DNA of 64,000 bases from Plecoglossus altivelis (lineage: Eukaryota; Chordata; Actinopteri; Osmeriformes; Plecoglossidae), in contig BROE01000001.1 of the NCBI GenBank assembly GCA_036571765.1, positions 9,144,518 to 9,208,517 on the forward strand, given 5' to 3'. This document shows positions 12,101 through 22,500 of the stretch, piece after piece. The notes under the pieces are model-generated. The model was not told the origin of the DNA, did not search any database, and worked only from the letters and a program-made list of their open reading frames with translations. Every line of letters starts with the position of its first letter. The first letter of the stretch is position 1. A program made the translations under genes and the position numbers.

Positions 12101-15100
12101 ACAGAGGTGCCGGCGCGGAACCTGTACGCCCACATCCAGAAACTCACCCAGCCACCGCCTGGAGAGACTGTCACCTCTATGGAGCTGGAGTTCAAGGTTA
12201 GGCCCACGCATACACACAAAGCCACGGCCCACGCACACACCCACACATACACACAAGGCCACAGCCTTGCTTTTAAACCCGGCCGCCACCACGCAGACAC
12301 ACATACATACGCACACGGGCACACAAGCCATGCCAGGGGATCCTCTCCACACACTCTCCCGTGCCGTCCATCTGCGAGATGTCCTCTGCCAGCACAGCCT
12401 CAGTCACGCCTCCCATCCCCTGGCACAGACACATGCTCTCTGTACTCTGGTCAGCCAATCAGCTTTGAGCTCCCTACCCAGCTCTACTGCAGCTGCCAGG
12501 ATTCATTCTGTCTAGAAAGCAGCTCACCAATGCTCTGGTGGCCAGATGTGATGTCCTGTCTCCACTACAACTTCTTATTTACTCTGACAGCTAAAGAGAG
12601 ACTTGACAGAGAGAGAACGACTGGGGCTGCAGACATACTGGTGTCCTCTATGGCTGAGCTAGAGTCTGTGTACTTGAGGTTAAAGTTCTCTAATGTTGTC
12701 TCTCTTCCCCTCTCCCATCCACCCCTCCCTTACAAACACACACACATTATTTTCCCCTCCTTGCAAACCCGATCCTTCCCTCTCCTCTCCCTCACCCACT
12801 CCCTCACCCACTCCCTCAAACACACGTTTGCAGAGATTGGCAAACTCGAAAGCACACACGTCTCGCTTCATCAGTGCCAACCTGCCCTGCAATAAGTTCA
12901 AGAACCGCCTGGTCAACATCATGCCCTTCGAGTCGACCCGCGTGTGCCTGCAGCCTATCAGAGGGGTGGAGGGCTCTGACTACATCAACGCCTCCTGCAT
13001 TGACGGCTACAGGTATGCATCAGCTCCTGACCCCTGGGGTGGGAGGAGGGGAGGGGGGGGTGTGCACGTGCATGTCTGCGTGTTCATATGAGCGTTTCCC
13101 AAGTGAAGTGGCTGTGTCTTCATATGGACATTTACTCTGTTTGGTGAATCAACAGGGTTGAAATGAAAGTAAAGATGAAATGAATGTGAGTTGAAACAGC
13201 AAAGAGAGAGAGAGAGGGAGAGGGAGGGAGGGAGGGAGGTGGGGGCTCTGCCATGGCGTGTGTAGACATCAGGGATTCAGTGAGCCTAAAATGTCAGTGG
13301 GTCCGTAAGGCATGCAGGTGTGACGCCCCCCCCCCCCCCCCCTCCTCCACAGTGAGAGCTGCTCCGTTGTGGCCTCCTCTGTTGCTGTGTAAATATCTAG
13401 ATTGTGGAGGCTCCCCCATACAGCAGGACGCCTAAACAGTGTTCAGTAAACACACTCGCCTTTGTCGCTCCGTCTGAGTCTCTGAGCGCGGGGACCTGCT
13501 GTGTGCTCCTACTGCACTTTGTAGTTAAGTCTCTATTGAAAGCCAGTTGTAAATAAGAACTTAACAGGGGCCCCTCGTGCCCCCGTACCAAGCTTCTGAG
13601 AATCCTTAATATGCTAAGCTAATGAGAAGCTGTGTTAAGAGAGGAGTCGAGGTAATACTGTGTGTTATTACATGGTAAACAGTAGCATTTGGATGACGTA
13701 ATGGTACTAGCATGAGTGTTGATTGAATACCGCTTTGATAGTAATAGAATGCAGTGTGGACTGTAGTGCATGTACTAGAAGCAGGTAGCTCAGTATTGCA
13801 CCAACGTATAGACAGGGGCCAATGGTGTATATTTCCGAGGTTTGCAGCTCCCTTCTTCACGCCTTAGTGGAGGGAAAGAAAAAGGCATGTTCTATTATGT
13901 GCTCTGATGACCAGAAGGAATGACAAGTGCTCTTTCTCATCTCTCCCTCGCCTCTTCCATCTTCTCTCTCTTTGGCAGCTTGCTCCCCTCCACCCTCCCT
14001 CCCCCCATCAACTCCTCCTGCTCCCTTTTCCATCCTCGTTAATTCTGCTCCTTGCTTGCTCCTTCCTCCTCTCATCTTCTCTCCTCTGTTCTGTCGTTTT
14101 CTTTATTTGTGTGAGTAGGGCCTTGAGCACACTCTAATCTCCTGGTTCCACATTATTGCTTCGCCTGCAGCACCTTCATTAGTTCTTCACCCGCGGCTCA
14201 GTACGTGTGTGTGTGTGTGTGTGTGATTAATCCGTGTGGCTGCGTGCGTGTGCAGTATGCGTGCCATCATGTTTGTTCGTATGTTCTCTTCATACGTGGA
14301 GCATGCGTTCTCCCTCGCGTGGTTAGTGCAATGCCGCCCCCTACAGGAACCAGGAGAAACTGTCCTCCCCCTGCTCTCCAGTTGCTCATAGGACACAACG
14401 TCCCGGTCATCCACCACCTCCAAACACACTGCAGTCTGCAGGACAGTCACACTACAGAGCGTCATCAGAGTGTAGGTGTTGAGCATATGTAGGAGCAGTG
14501 TTGTAACAGGATCTGCTGTGTTGTGTTCAGGCAGCAGAAGGCTTACCTGGCCACCCAGGGCCCCTTGGCTGAGACCACAGAGGACTTCTGGAGGATGCTG
14601 TGGGAACACAACTCGACTATTGTAGTCATGCTGACCAAACTGAGAGAGATGGGACGGGTAAGAGAACACACACGCTGTCACTCAACACACACACACATTC
14701 ATATTCATAGATGTAACCTCCTGTGTGTGTTCCTCCCTCCAGGAGAAGTGTCACCAGTACTGGCCTGCTGAGCGCTCAGCCCGCTACCAGTACTTTGTGG
14801 TGGACCCCATGGCTGAGTACAACATGCCCCAGTACATCCTCCGAGAATTCAAAGTCACAGACGCCAGGGTGAGTGTGTGCGTGAGTGTGCGTGTGTGTGC
14901 GTGTGTGTGCGTGAGTGTGTGTGTGTGTGTGTGTGTAGAGGTTTTTCCTGGAAGCGAGTCGGTGGGTTTTCTGTGTGATGTTGAGTTGGAGGTTCCCCAG
15001 GGTTAGTGCTGGATCTTTCTGTGAAGCGCTGGTCTCTGTCCTCCTGTAGGAGGCCTGCAGTCATCACAGGGTTCACTGGCAGCACTCTGGACACACACAC

Positions 15101-15964
15101 TCGCACGCGCACACACACGCGCACAAACAAGTACACAGACAATCATACGCCAGTCATTTTGAATGAGATTGAAAACATATGGTTGGGGTGTGATACTACT
15201 TCTACTCAATCCCAGTGGCAGTTTATCGCGACGGCTGCTAATATACTGTCTTATTTCCGTTCATGCCCTCAGGATGGTCAGTCCAGGACAATTCGCCAAT
15301 TCCAGTTTACTGATTGGCCAGAGCAAGGAGTGCCAAAAACAGGAGAGGGCTTCATTGACTTCATTGGTCAAGTGCACAAAACCAAGGAGCAGTTTGGACA
15401 GGACGGACCAATCACTGTGCACTGCAGGTAAAAACAATGCTATGGCGTAATTGGTTGTGCCTTGTGGAGTTACTGGCTACAGCATTTGTTTGTGTCTTAT
15501 CGATTCGATGAAAATGTTGTATATACTACATGTCCTGTGTGTGTAATGTGTTTGTGTTCCTTTTTTCTCAGTGCCGGAGTGGGCAGGACAGGAGTCTTCA
15601 TCACACTTAGCATTGTGCTGGAGAGGATGAGGTACGAGGGCGTGGTCGACTTGTTCCAGACCGTCAAGACGTTGCGAACCCAGCGACCTGCCATGGTGCA
15701 GACAGAGGTGAGGTCACAGCAGCAGCACAAGAGCAGGCAGCACTGCACCGCAGGATGACTCAGCAGCAGGGTCAGGGACGTTAGTGACGTTAGAGACGTT
15801 AGAGACGTTAGAGACGTCTGCGTGTCCCTACCCAGCCCAGCAGGCGTCCACACAGGTGGCAACACTGTCTCATGTGCTTGTCTTTCCTTTCACAGGACCA
15901 GTACCAGCTGTGCTATCGAGCTGCTCTGGAGTACTTGGGCAGCTTTGACCACTATGCAACGTAA
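3200..15964 (+). CDS. ptprf: Receptor-type protein tyrosine phosphatase F (LAR), cytoplasmic part, 13 exons
   Basis: This is the C-terminal 620 residues of a LAR-family receptor phosphatase: a juxtamembrane region and two PTP domains. Exons: 3200-3312, 6700-6797, 9124-9247, 9585-9760, 11435-11554, 11663-11817, 11911-12196, 12834-13012, 14531-14657, 14743-14868, 15273-15427, 15572-15707, 15896-15964. D1 shows the KNRY loop, WPDHGVP and the VHCSAGVGRTG signature, whose Cys (11813-11815) is the nucleophile, so D1 should be active. D2 keeps VHCSAGVGRTG but reads KNRL and WPEQGVP, the substitutions known to silence LAR D2. The end is GSFDHYAT followed by TAA. LAR is a plasma-membrane adhesion receptor binding proteoglycans and synaptic partners. 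PTPRF is preferred over PTPRS/PTPRD because of SVDxVPGSDYIN, RVKCDQYWP, TPILAFLRRVKACNP and TEDQYQLCYRAALEY. The start is upstream of the window, so the gene is 5' partial here. All junction phases agree. Confidence 0.95.
3936..4100. repeat. CT-rich polypyrimidine tract
   Basis: About 165 bp of nearly pure pyrimidine on the plus strand, made of CTCTCTCTTC and CTCCCTCT units. Confidence 0.95.
4211..4440. repeat. CCTCT-type polypyrimidine repeat
   Basis: A second pyrimidine tract with a recurring block of roughly 50 bp (CTCTCCTCCTCTACCCCTCT and relatives). Confidence 0.9.
4764..4967. repeat. (CTAC)n tetranucleotide array
   Basis: About 200 bp of CTAC/CCTA units with occasional CTGC, CATC and CTTAC variants. 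Confidence 0.95.
5512..5528. repeat. (CA)n microsatellite
   Basis: Short perfect CA run. Confidence 0.9.
6545..6597. repeat. Alternating purine-pyrimidine tract with 18-bp palindrome
   Basis: TG/CG alternation over about 50 bp contains the perfect palindrome gtgcgtgcgcgcacgcac at 6578-6595. Such tracts are prone to Z-DNA or cruciform structure. It ends about 100 bp before the ptprf exon at 6700. Confidence 0.85.
6798..9123 (+). other. ptprf: ptprf intron
   Basis: No coding signal is seen. It includes a CA/CTCCC-rich patch at about 7615-7710 and three copies of the 11-bp unit gacgttgccag near 8090-8117. The 3' end carries a pyrimidine tract leading into the acceptor at 9121-9123. Confidence 0.75.
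9582..9587 (+). promoter_or_regulatory. ptprf: NAGNAG tandem splice acceptor in ptprf
   Basis: The acceptor reads cag-cag. Using the first AG makes the exon start at 9585 and gives VDAVPGSD, matching the length of mammalian PTPRF. Using the second AG removes one residue (VDVPGSD). Both keep the frame. Confidence 0.6.
9761..11434 (+). other. ptprf: ptprf intron with TG and CA microsatellites
   Basis: No exon is recognised. It contains a CA-rich patch near 9940-9965, a TG/CG tract at 10751-10834 and a CA run at 10975-10997. Confidence 0.75.
10751..10834. repeat. TG-rich microsatellite
   Basis: TG dinucleotide repeats interrupted by CG and CCTG units. Confidence 0.9.
12197..12833 (+). other. 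ptprf: ptprf intron separating PTP domains D1 and D2
   Basis: The intron begins after ELEFK and ends before RLANSKAHTSRF. It starts with a CA-rich stretch (about 12210-12330). A long plus-strand reading frame runs from the previous exon through this intron, but this is chance read-through of CA repeats, because the canonical donor at 12197 and the acceptor at 12832-12833 join the conserved protein exactly. Confidence 0.85.
13013..14530 (+). other. ptprf: ptprf intron
   Basis: No coding signal is seen. It contains a GA-rich run (about 13203-13240), a 17-base C run (13326-13342), a pyrimidine-rich stretch (about 13930-14100) and a short TG run at 14203-14224. Confidence 0.75.
14866..14937. repeat. 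(TG)n-rich repeat starting at a splice donor
   Basis: The donor after the exon ending at 14868 is gtgagtgtgtgcgtgag and runs directly into TG repeats, so the 5' splice site lies inside the microsatellite. Confidence 0.85.
15777..15815. repeat. 10-bp tandem repeat gacgttagag
   Basis: About four near-perfect copies of gacgttagag or gacgttagtg in a ptprf intron. Confidence 0.9.
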
Positions 15965-16912
15965 CCACGCCCACCATCACCCACCCACCCTGCTGAGCTA
16001 GCCTCCCTACCTGGTCAGACCTCTCAGGAGTGTGCCTAGTGTCCCATCTCAGCCACCATTCGCCTGTTCCTGTCCCCAGAGCTACCAGATGGGAGGAGGT
16101 TCTACTAATCACAAGGATTCACATTGATGGATTAACAAACCCAGAGATTGCTTTAAAAACGAAACAATACCAGACTATGACAACTCTTGTATGGAAGAGA
16201 TGACAGTTCTTGTTCTGTATATGCCAACTTGCCCCTAATGTCAAAGGCTACTGGTAGCACTAAAAGATTTTTTTTTTCCTATTGTTTTATTATCATTATT
16301 ATCAAATGAAAATGTTATTATTTAGTGTATTTCCTTGTAATAATCATTTAACACCAGACATTTCTTTTGTCTTACTGGCCTAGCTGTGGGCATTTTTTTC
16401 ATAATGGTATGACTTTTTATTTTATTTTTTATTTTAGGTTATTTTAGCACAAGGGACATGTATTTTTAACATGTTCCTAGATACTAATACTGGAGAATCT
16501 CCGTTCTCTGAGCTGCTGTCAGTTTTCTATTTGTATCCTAATTTTTTTTTGTTTTACTCTTATGTATTTTGGTCTTATTCAGTTCAATGGAATGGGGTTC
16601 TCTTTGTTAAAGTGTATCAACTGATGTTTCTTATCAGAACTGTAGTAAAAAAAGTACAAAATGTTAAAAAAGATTGCTCACTGTAGTTGTACTATATACA
16701 CGCAGTAACTAGCGAAAACTGAACTTAACGTGGATGTAAATCCATGGTGTACAGAAGTGGCAAAGACCCCATGCGTATACAGTACGGTCCTGAGGCCTTC
16801 CTACTCCAGCCAGACATCGGGTGTGGAGCGCTGACTTTTAGACCTCCATTAGTTGGAAAAACAACCTTTCGAATTTTGATGCCCCGCAAGCTCCTCTTCC
16901 ACTCCTGGCTGT

Positions 16913-16972
16913 CCTCTGCGTGGCGGTCTGCGTGGCAGTCTGCATGGCGTTCTGCATGGCAGTCTGCGAGGG
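16913..16972. repeat. 15-bp tandem repeat in ptprf 3' UTR
   Basis: Four diverged copies of a gcgtggcagtctgc-like unit, about 14-15 bp each. Confidence 0.8.
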
Positions 16973-17629
16973 TCCCAACACAAAGACTACTCAGAGCAGC
17001 AGCAGCAGCTGACATGACAGAGGTTGGAGTAGCAGCCATAAACACGGGCACCTGTACAGAATCAACCATTCCGACCAAAGGGACAGAGACACAGCCCTTT
17101 GGACACAACCTGCTTTTATTTTATACAGAAATAACATTATAAATATATATATATAATTATGATTGATTATATATATGTACAATTATACATAGATATATAC
17201 TACACAGTTATATTGTTGAACAATTCACTCTTCTCTCGACATACCAATCGAGAGCCCGCTGTTCTAGAGTGTGTATCCATGGAACACCGTTGTATTCTAC
17301 TGTACTACCATAGTGAACTTGACAGCAGCCGGTTCTAACTTGTGTAGGCGGTGGGCCGACAGCACAATCTGACCAGTGGACGACTCCCCTTCGCCAGCCA
17401 TCACACCACTGAAGCACATCTTTCCCCACAGGCGTTAAGGGGGGGAATGTCAGGGACACGACACGCTGGCAAAAAAAAACCTAAACGAAACGTTCATTTT
17501 TACCTTGTGAATGCTTAGTGCTGTAGGGGTTCAACCTGTTGTATACACAGTCTGTTTTCTATTTGTTGATAAAGAACTGGAATTTCAAAAAAAAAAAGAT
17601 GTTGCTGGAAAAAAAAACTCATCAATGTT

Positions 17630-17635
17630 AATAAA
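17630..17635 (+). terminator. ptprf: Polyadenylation signal of ptprf
   Basis: Canonical aataaa, the first clear hexamer after a 1.7-kb AT-rich UTR. Confidence 0.5.
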
Positions 17636-17855
17636 GTTGAATAATTGGGTTTTTGTACAAATCCCTGTTTGTGATGTTTCTGTCTGTAGGGAGAAATATT
17701 GAGTGGATGTCAAATGATATTACAACAGTTGGCAGCTGTTCAGAAAATGATGCTTCAAGTTTTTTATTCATCTGGAAGGAATATTGACACCACGACTCTC
17801 ATATTAATGTCACCATGTTGAGTAGCGGTTTTATGTGGCAGTACTGAGATTGCAG

Positions 17856-19588
17856 TGTTCCGCTCCTGACCCCGGTGGTCAGGTGGTGAGGAAGCTCCAG
17901 ATCTTCATGCCTTTGTGTGAGCGTGTTCAGAGCAGTCCTCAGGGGGGTCGTAATGAGACACTGCTCCAGCCTCAGCAGAGAGCAGGATTTCTGTCTCCTC
18001 CTCCTTTTGGATCTCCTGTCTCCGCTAGCTCAAGTCCCCTCTGCCCAGCAGCTCAGAGTCAGCAGGAAGAAGAGAGGGTTTGTCTGGTGAAGGAAAGCCT
18101 GTTTAAGTATGAGTCAGCTAAAGCCCATTTCTTGGAGAATATATGGTGAGAACAGCCTGCCTAAAATTCTGATTCAGTTTCATCCAAATGATCCAATTGT
18201 AGATTTGTCCAAGTAAATGCTTAAAAATGTACTGTTCACAATAACACAATATTTTAATCACACTCTAGACTTTTCATTCCCAATTGATGTAAATGTAGAA
18301 AATGTAACAATCCATTTGACATAAGAATGGCACCTAGTTTTAACAGCCTGGGGAGTTGGGCTGCTTCCTCACCTTCAGAAGCTCCTACCCCTGGTCTTCT
18401 GCGCTCCCTTGCAGTATGTCCTCATCCTAGCCGGATCCCAGAAGAAGCTACTCTAATCCCTCTGGGCGGACTCCCTTTTACACCTCTTTCGCCCCCTCCC
18501 CTTTACATCTATTCAATTGGGGATGCCGTCAGAAGCCATTATAGGTAGGAACAAGGAGACTATTTCTTAGGGGGGTTTTTGTTCAAATGTAGCTGCTGAG
18601 GATTCAAGTTTTGTGCCTGTCGGCTCTTCAACTGCTCTGGCAGGACCATGCTGCTCAGAACTGCTTGAAGTGGATGACGAAGGCACCAAAGTCAGACGAG
18701 AGCCCGTTCCTATATGGCTGCTGCAGGCTGCCTCCAGCACAATGCTGCTGGCCTGAAACCTGTTTGGAGAGTTGTCAGGAGAGACGCTGAAGTGGCCCAG
18801 AGTCCTGGGGAGAGCTGAGACTGCTGCGCCCACAGCAACGTCAGGTTCATGCGTATTCTGCACCCTGGAAAAGAGCTGCCTGTGGAGCTAAAGCGTCACG
18901 CCAAACGTCATGCCGAGTTGGGCCGCCGCATGTGTGTGGTGGTATATAGTTGGACTGTTTGGATGGGATGTATAGGGCTTCCTGGTGCCCTGAAGGCTGA
19001 GGAGGAAGCTGTCTCGGGGTAGGCGTGTGTAAGGCTCCTCTGGGAAGCCCTAGCATGCGTTTGTGCCACTCCAACCCTACCGCAGAGGAGCTCGAAGATG
19101 AGCCACCAGAGGAATACAGCCTGGAGGCAAAGAAAACAAGTCAAACACACCAGCCAGTGAAGGAGCTCCAGAGCTCTGTGGAGGATTCTCTCCTACAGAA
19201 GAGCTCCGAGTGTAACTCCACTCTGGGGGCTCCCAGCCTCCCACACAGGGTCCAGAGCCACAGGTCCCTGGATGGTCCCCTGGGTCTTGCTCACCCTGGT
19301 GTTGTTCAGGTTTACTGGTCTTGGGAGGAGTTGTTAGGTGTTAGGTGCAGACGTCTCTATGTTTAGGTGACTATGTTAGGTGTTCAGGTGACTATGCCCA
19401 GGACAGCTTTGGAAGGTCCTGGGTTCAGAAACGTAAGGTTGCTACTCCTGTCGCCCACCCGAAGGTAAACAAACACTTGGGGAAGCCTGGTGGACTGTAT
19501 TACCCACTCAGTCCTGACAGCACCAAGCCTTGGCAGCAGAGGGAGGGGCCAGCTGCTTTGGGAGTAGACACTCCTTTTCCTGGATGAC
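17856..19588 (+). other. Unassigned coding-like patches (possible unknown gene or pseudogene)
   Basis: Several plus-strand open stretches here have protein-like composition and use G/C more than the AT-rich flanks. One is 17856-18145 (Ser/Pro/Gln-rich, containing KLQIFMPLCERVQSSPQ, flanked by ag and gtgaga). Another is 18327-18544 (Pro-rich, ends at gtagga). A third is 18591-18755 (contains SELLEVDDEGTKVRREP). Others are about 19025-19360 (acidic start, EELEDEPPEEYS) and about 19390-19587, which ends in a stop followed by AT-rich, UTR-like sequence. I could not join them in one frame: the simplest join of the first two makes a stop. No domain is recognised. Human NRTN has the proline-rich gene PRR22 nearby, so a fast-evolving homologue is possible but not shown. 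It could equally be a decayed gene. Confidence 0.25.
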
Positions 19589-22500
19589 TTTGTCCCTGGA
19601 TATTTAGATAGATATGTTTGTAATGATTACATTCTTTTACTAAACTGTTTTTGTTGTTATTAGTATGAAAACTGTTTTATACTTTGTCTTATTGTAATTT
19701 ACAACTTTTGGTTTAGTTCTGATTTTTGTTGTTTATCATAAATAAGCAAGGCTGCTGGAAATCTTTTCTTTGGACCTATAAATGCATGACGTCTGCCATA
19801 ATACATGAACTCTGTGTTCCACAAAGTGTATTGTATGCTTATAATATAGCCAGCTGGGGGCAGTATAACACTTACAAAGATAGTAAAGAGTATCCTTCCT
19901 TCAGTTTCAGCCTCTCTGTCTGAAGCCTCATCAAGAAAAGACTGCCAGTGATATACTGCCCCTGTTATAATGACTCATTCAGTTCTAAAGCAGCCAAATT
20001 GCTGCCAGATCACTAAACATATAGATATAGATGGTGTGAAGCTGTATTGACACATGGGTAACTTATTCCACTCATTCCTTACTCCTTCCTTCAAAATATT
20101 TCCAAATCATCACCTCCATGTTTGTCCTTGGGTCCCACATTGAACCACTTGTCCTGTTTCTGGTGTATATTTGCTCTCAATTTAGATAATGACTTCTCAT
20201 TTAAAGTAGAGAAAAGCCTTGTCTTTCAGCAAGTTCCAGATGGCTCTGTGACCCTTTTAAATGGTGCGTTCTCACATTATGCATCAGACCATCCAACCAC
20301 ACACATTTATGTTGTTATTTCCGTTCCTTTGTATTCTATTAACTTTTATGACACTGGGAAAACGGAGCAGTACACAGATGATTTCCTTCAAACTCACCTT
20401 TCCCTCAACAGAATTGGTTTGTAAACCGGCCACAGTTTAACTGAGGAAATATGGCCTGTGTGAGGAGAGCCAGAATGGCTTTTGGGTTTTATTAAAAGTA
20501 GAATTAGCATGCAATTTTCAAAAAACTATTATCGGTAGAATGAGATTCTACCTCACTGGCAGAACAACGTAATTGCAATTCGCTGGCTTTTGGTTAAAGT
20601 TTTTGAAGAATTCCTTTAAAAGTAATGATTAAGACATCTGGGGACCACAGTGTGAAACAGTATTTATTTAGTACCAAAACCTACATTCTACATAATTTAG
20701 TGATTAGTGCATATTTGAAAATGTAGGGTTGATATGTGATCACAAGTATTAAGTGGTGAGTCAATAAAGGTTAGCCTTGTATCCTTGTGAAGCTGAATCT
20801 GTTGGTTACCACACATCAAGTTGTTCCCCAGGTTACAAAAACAGACTATTATGATGCAGTACTATGCTCCTTTACTCTCTGCAGTTGTTTTGGCTTCTCT
20901 CTAATGTTTTTGTTTTCTATGACAAACATCAGTATATCTTTTAGATTGGGTAACCAGCATTGCTCCATGATCATCACTGTTATAGTTTCATATCAGTGAA
21001 AAGGGGATTAAGACGATGTTTCTGTATCTTTATAGGCTTCTATACAGTACGGTCCTTTGGACCATCCTATTTTCAGAGGAAAGCAGTTCTTATGAAATAC
21101 AGTGGTGATCCATCAAAAGGATTCAAGAGCGACTCATTTTATTTGTGAGAGATACTGAAGCAATTATTTTATTTGCTACGAAAATGTGGCTATAAATATG
21201 ACACCCAACTTCTTGAACGGGTAGCAGGGTAATTCAGTGTATTTGTATCATGAACCCAGCAAGCCTTGACTGTAGCTAAATGCATCTGTGCATGACAGGC
21301 TTTTCAAACCCAACACGTCATCCACACTGTGTTTATTTCTTCTCCAGACAGAAAGATCAGGATCCTCTCAGAAGCCTGCATCTGCTCTTCATTTACGTCC
21401 TTTACTTCTCATGAGGCTTTAGGAGTCAAATAGTAGCTTGTATCGGAATGAGATGTGAATTTGAAATCTCTATCGGTTTTTGTCCCTGGCCACCTTGAGG
21501 GAGATTTATTTAAACCACTCACTTTTATATTACACAGAAAAATGGGGACTATTGATCGAGCTGTCCACAAAAATAGCAGCTCGCATTAATTAGAATCCAT
21601 TTATTACAGCTTTCGATTATTTATTATAGATTCAAATAGGTCGCAAGGGATTGTCAATACCAAATAAGTCCAATGCACCTGTACCACTGGCAGTAAACTC
21701 CAAACGTCGCACCTGTTTGATGGAGGATAGTGACACCTACAAACATGATCAGATTCACCTCGCATACCTGCCTGTCCTTTTCAACTCGTTGCGGCTGACT
21801 GGGGATGACATCTCGTCTTGTGTGTTTAAGATAGCAGCCACGTCGACACCAGAAGGGACACGGAGGCTTACTCAGGTCAAAGCATCCTCTGTCGCTGGAG
21901 CTTGAGGCAGGAAGATTATCACTTCTAAAGTAATCTGTTTCAGACTGAGGCCTAGCTATGGAGGAGGAAAAGGGGGAGGAGGAGGAGGAGGGGCACCAGT
22001 TGGCGACTGAATCGTGCTCTAGAACTACTCTACCTCTCCCATCTGAGTAACCCCTGCCTGCACCCCAGCCTGCGTGTGTCTCCAGCGTAGTGGTGGACCG
22101 TGCTGCTGGGCTCTTGACGCGGGATAATACAAACCAGAGGTAAACAGAGAAGCTTCTTAGTGGATAGGGTTTGTTTATGTATGTTATCGTATCGCTGGCA
22201 GTTGCTTTTTTAATGTCTCCGTGCAAGTTCTGTGCAAGTTTCTATAAACAGTAAATGCATTGAAGGTTATCCTAAATCCTGAATGGTCTCTGTCAGGACT
22301 TTCAATATGATCATTTTAAAATGTGAAATATTGCTTTTGTGCGTCAAAACAATGTATCAGAAGTAATGCAGCGTTAGACTGTGAATAATACTGTGCATAT
22401 ATGGCTAGATCAAGATACATGCTTCCTTCTTACAGGTTGGATTTGTTTCGGATGCGGTGGGTTATAGCTTGTGCTTGGCAACAGTGACAACAGCCTCAAT

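Larger units (their letters stand above)
15965..17651 (+). other. ptprf: ptprf 3' UTR
   Basis: AT-rich noncoding sequence follows the ptprf stop codon and leads to a polyadenylation hexamer aataaa at 17630-17635, preceded by A-rich runs. I place the transcript end about 15-20 bases after it. The UTR includes a tandem repeat at 16913-16972. Confidence 0.6.

Noticed and set aside
11759..12352. Minus-strand frame of 197 codons
   Set aside because: It lies antisense to the conserved ptprf catalytic exons and a CA-rich intron; the plus-strand reading is clearly the gene.
21654..22226. 190-codon minus-strand open frame
   Set aside because: No recognisable motif, no splice context linking it to other exons, partly low-complexity Ser from a GGA-rich tract; not enough to call a gene.
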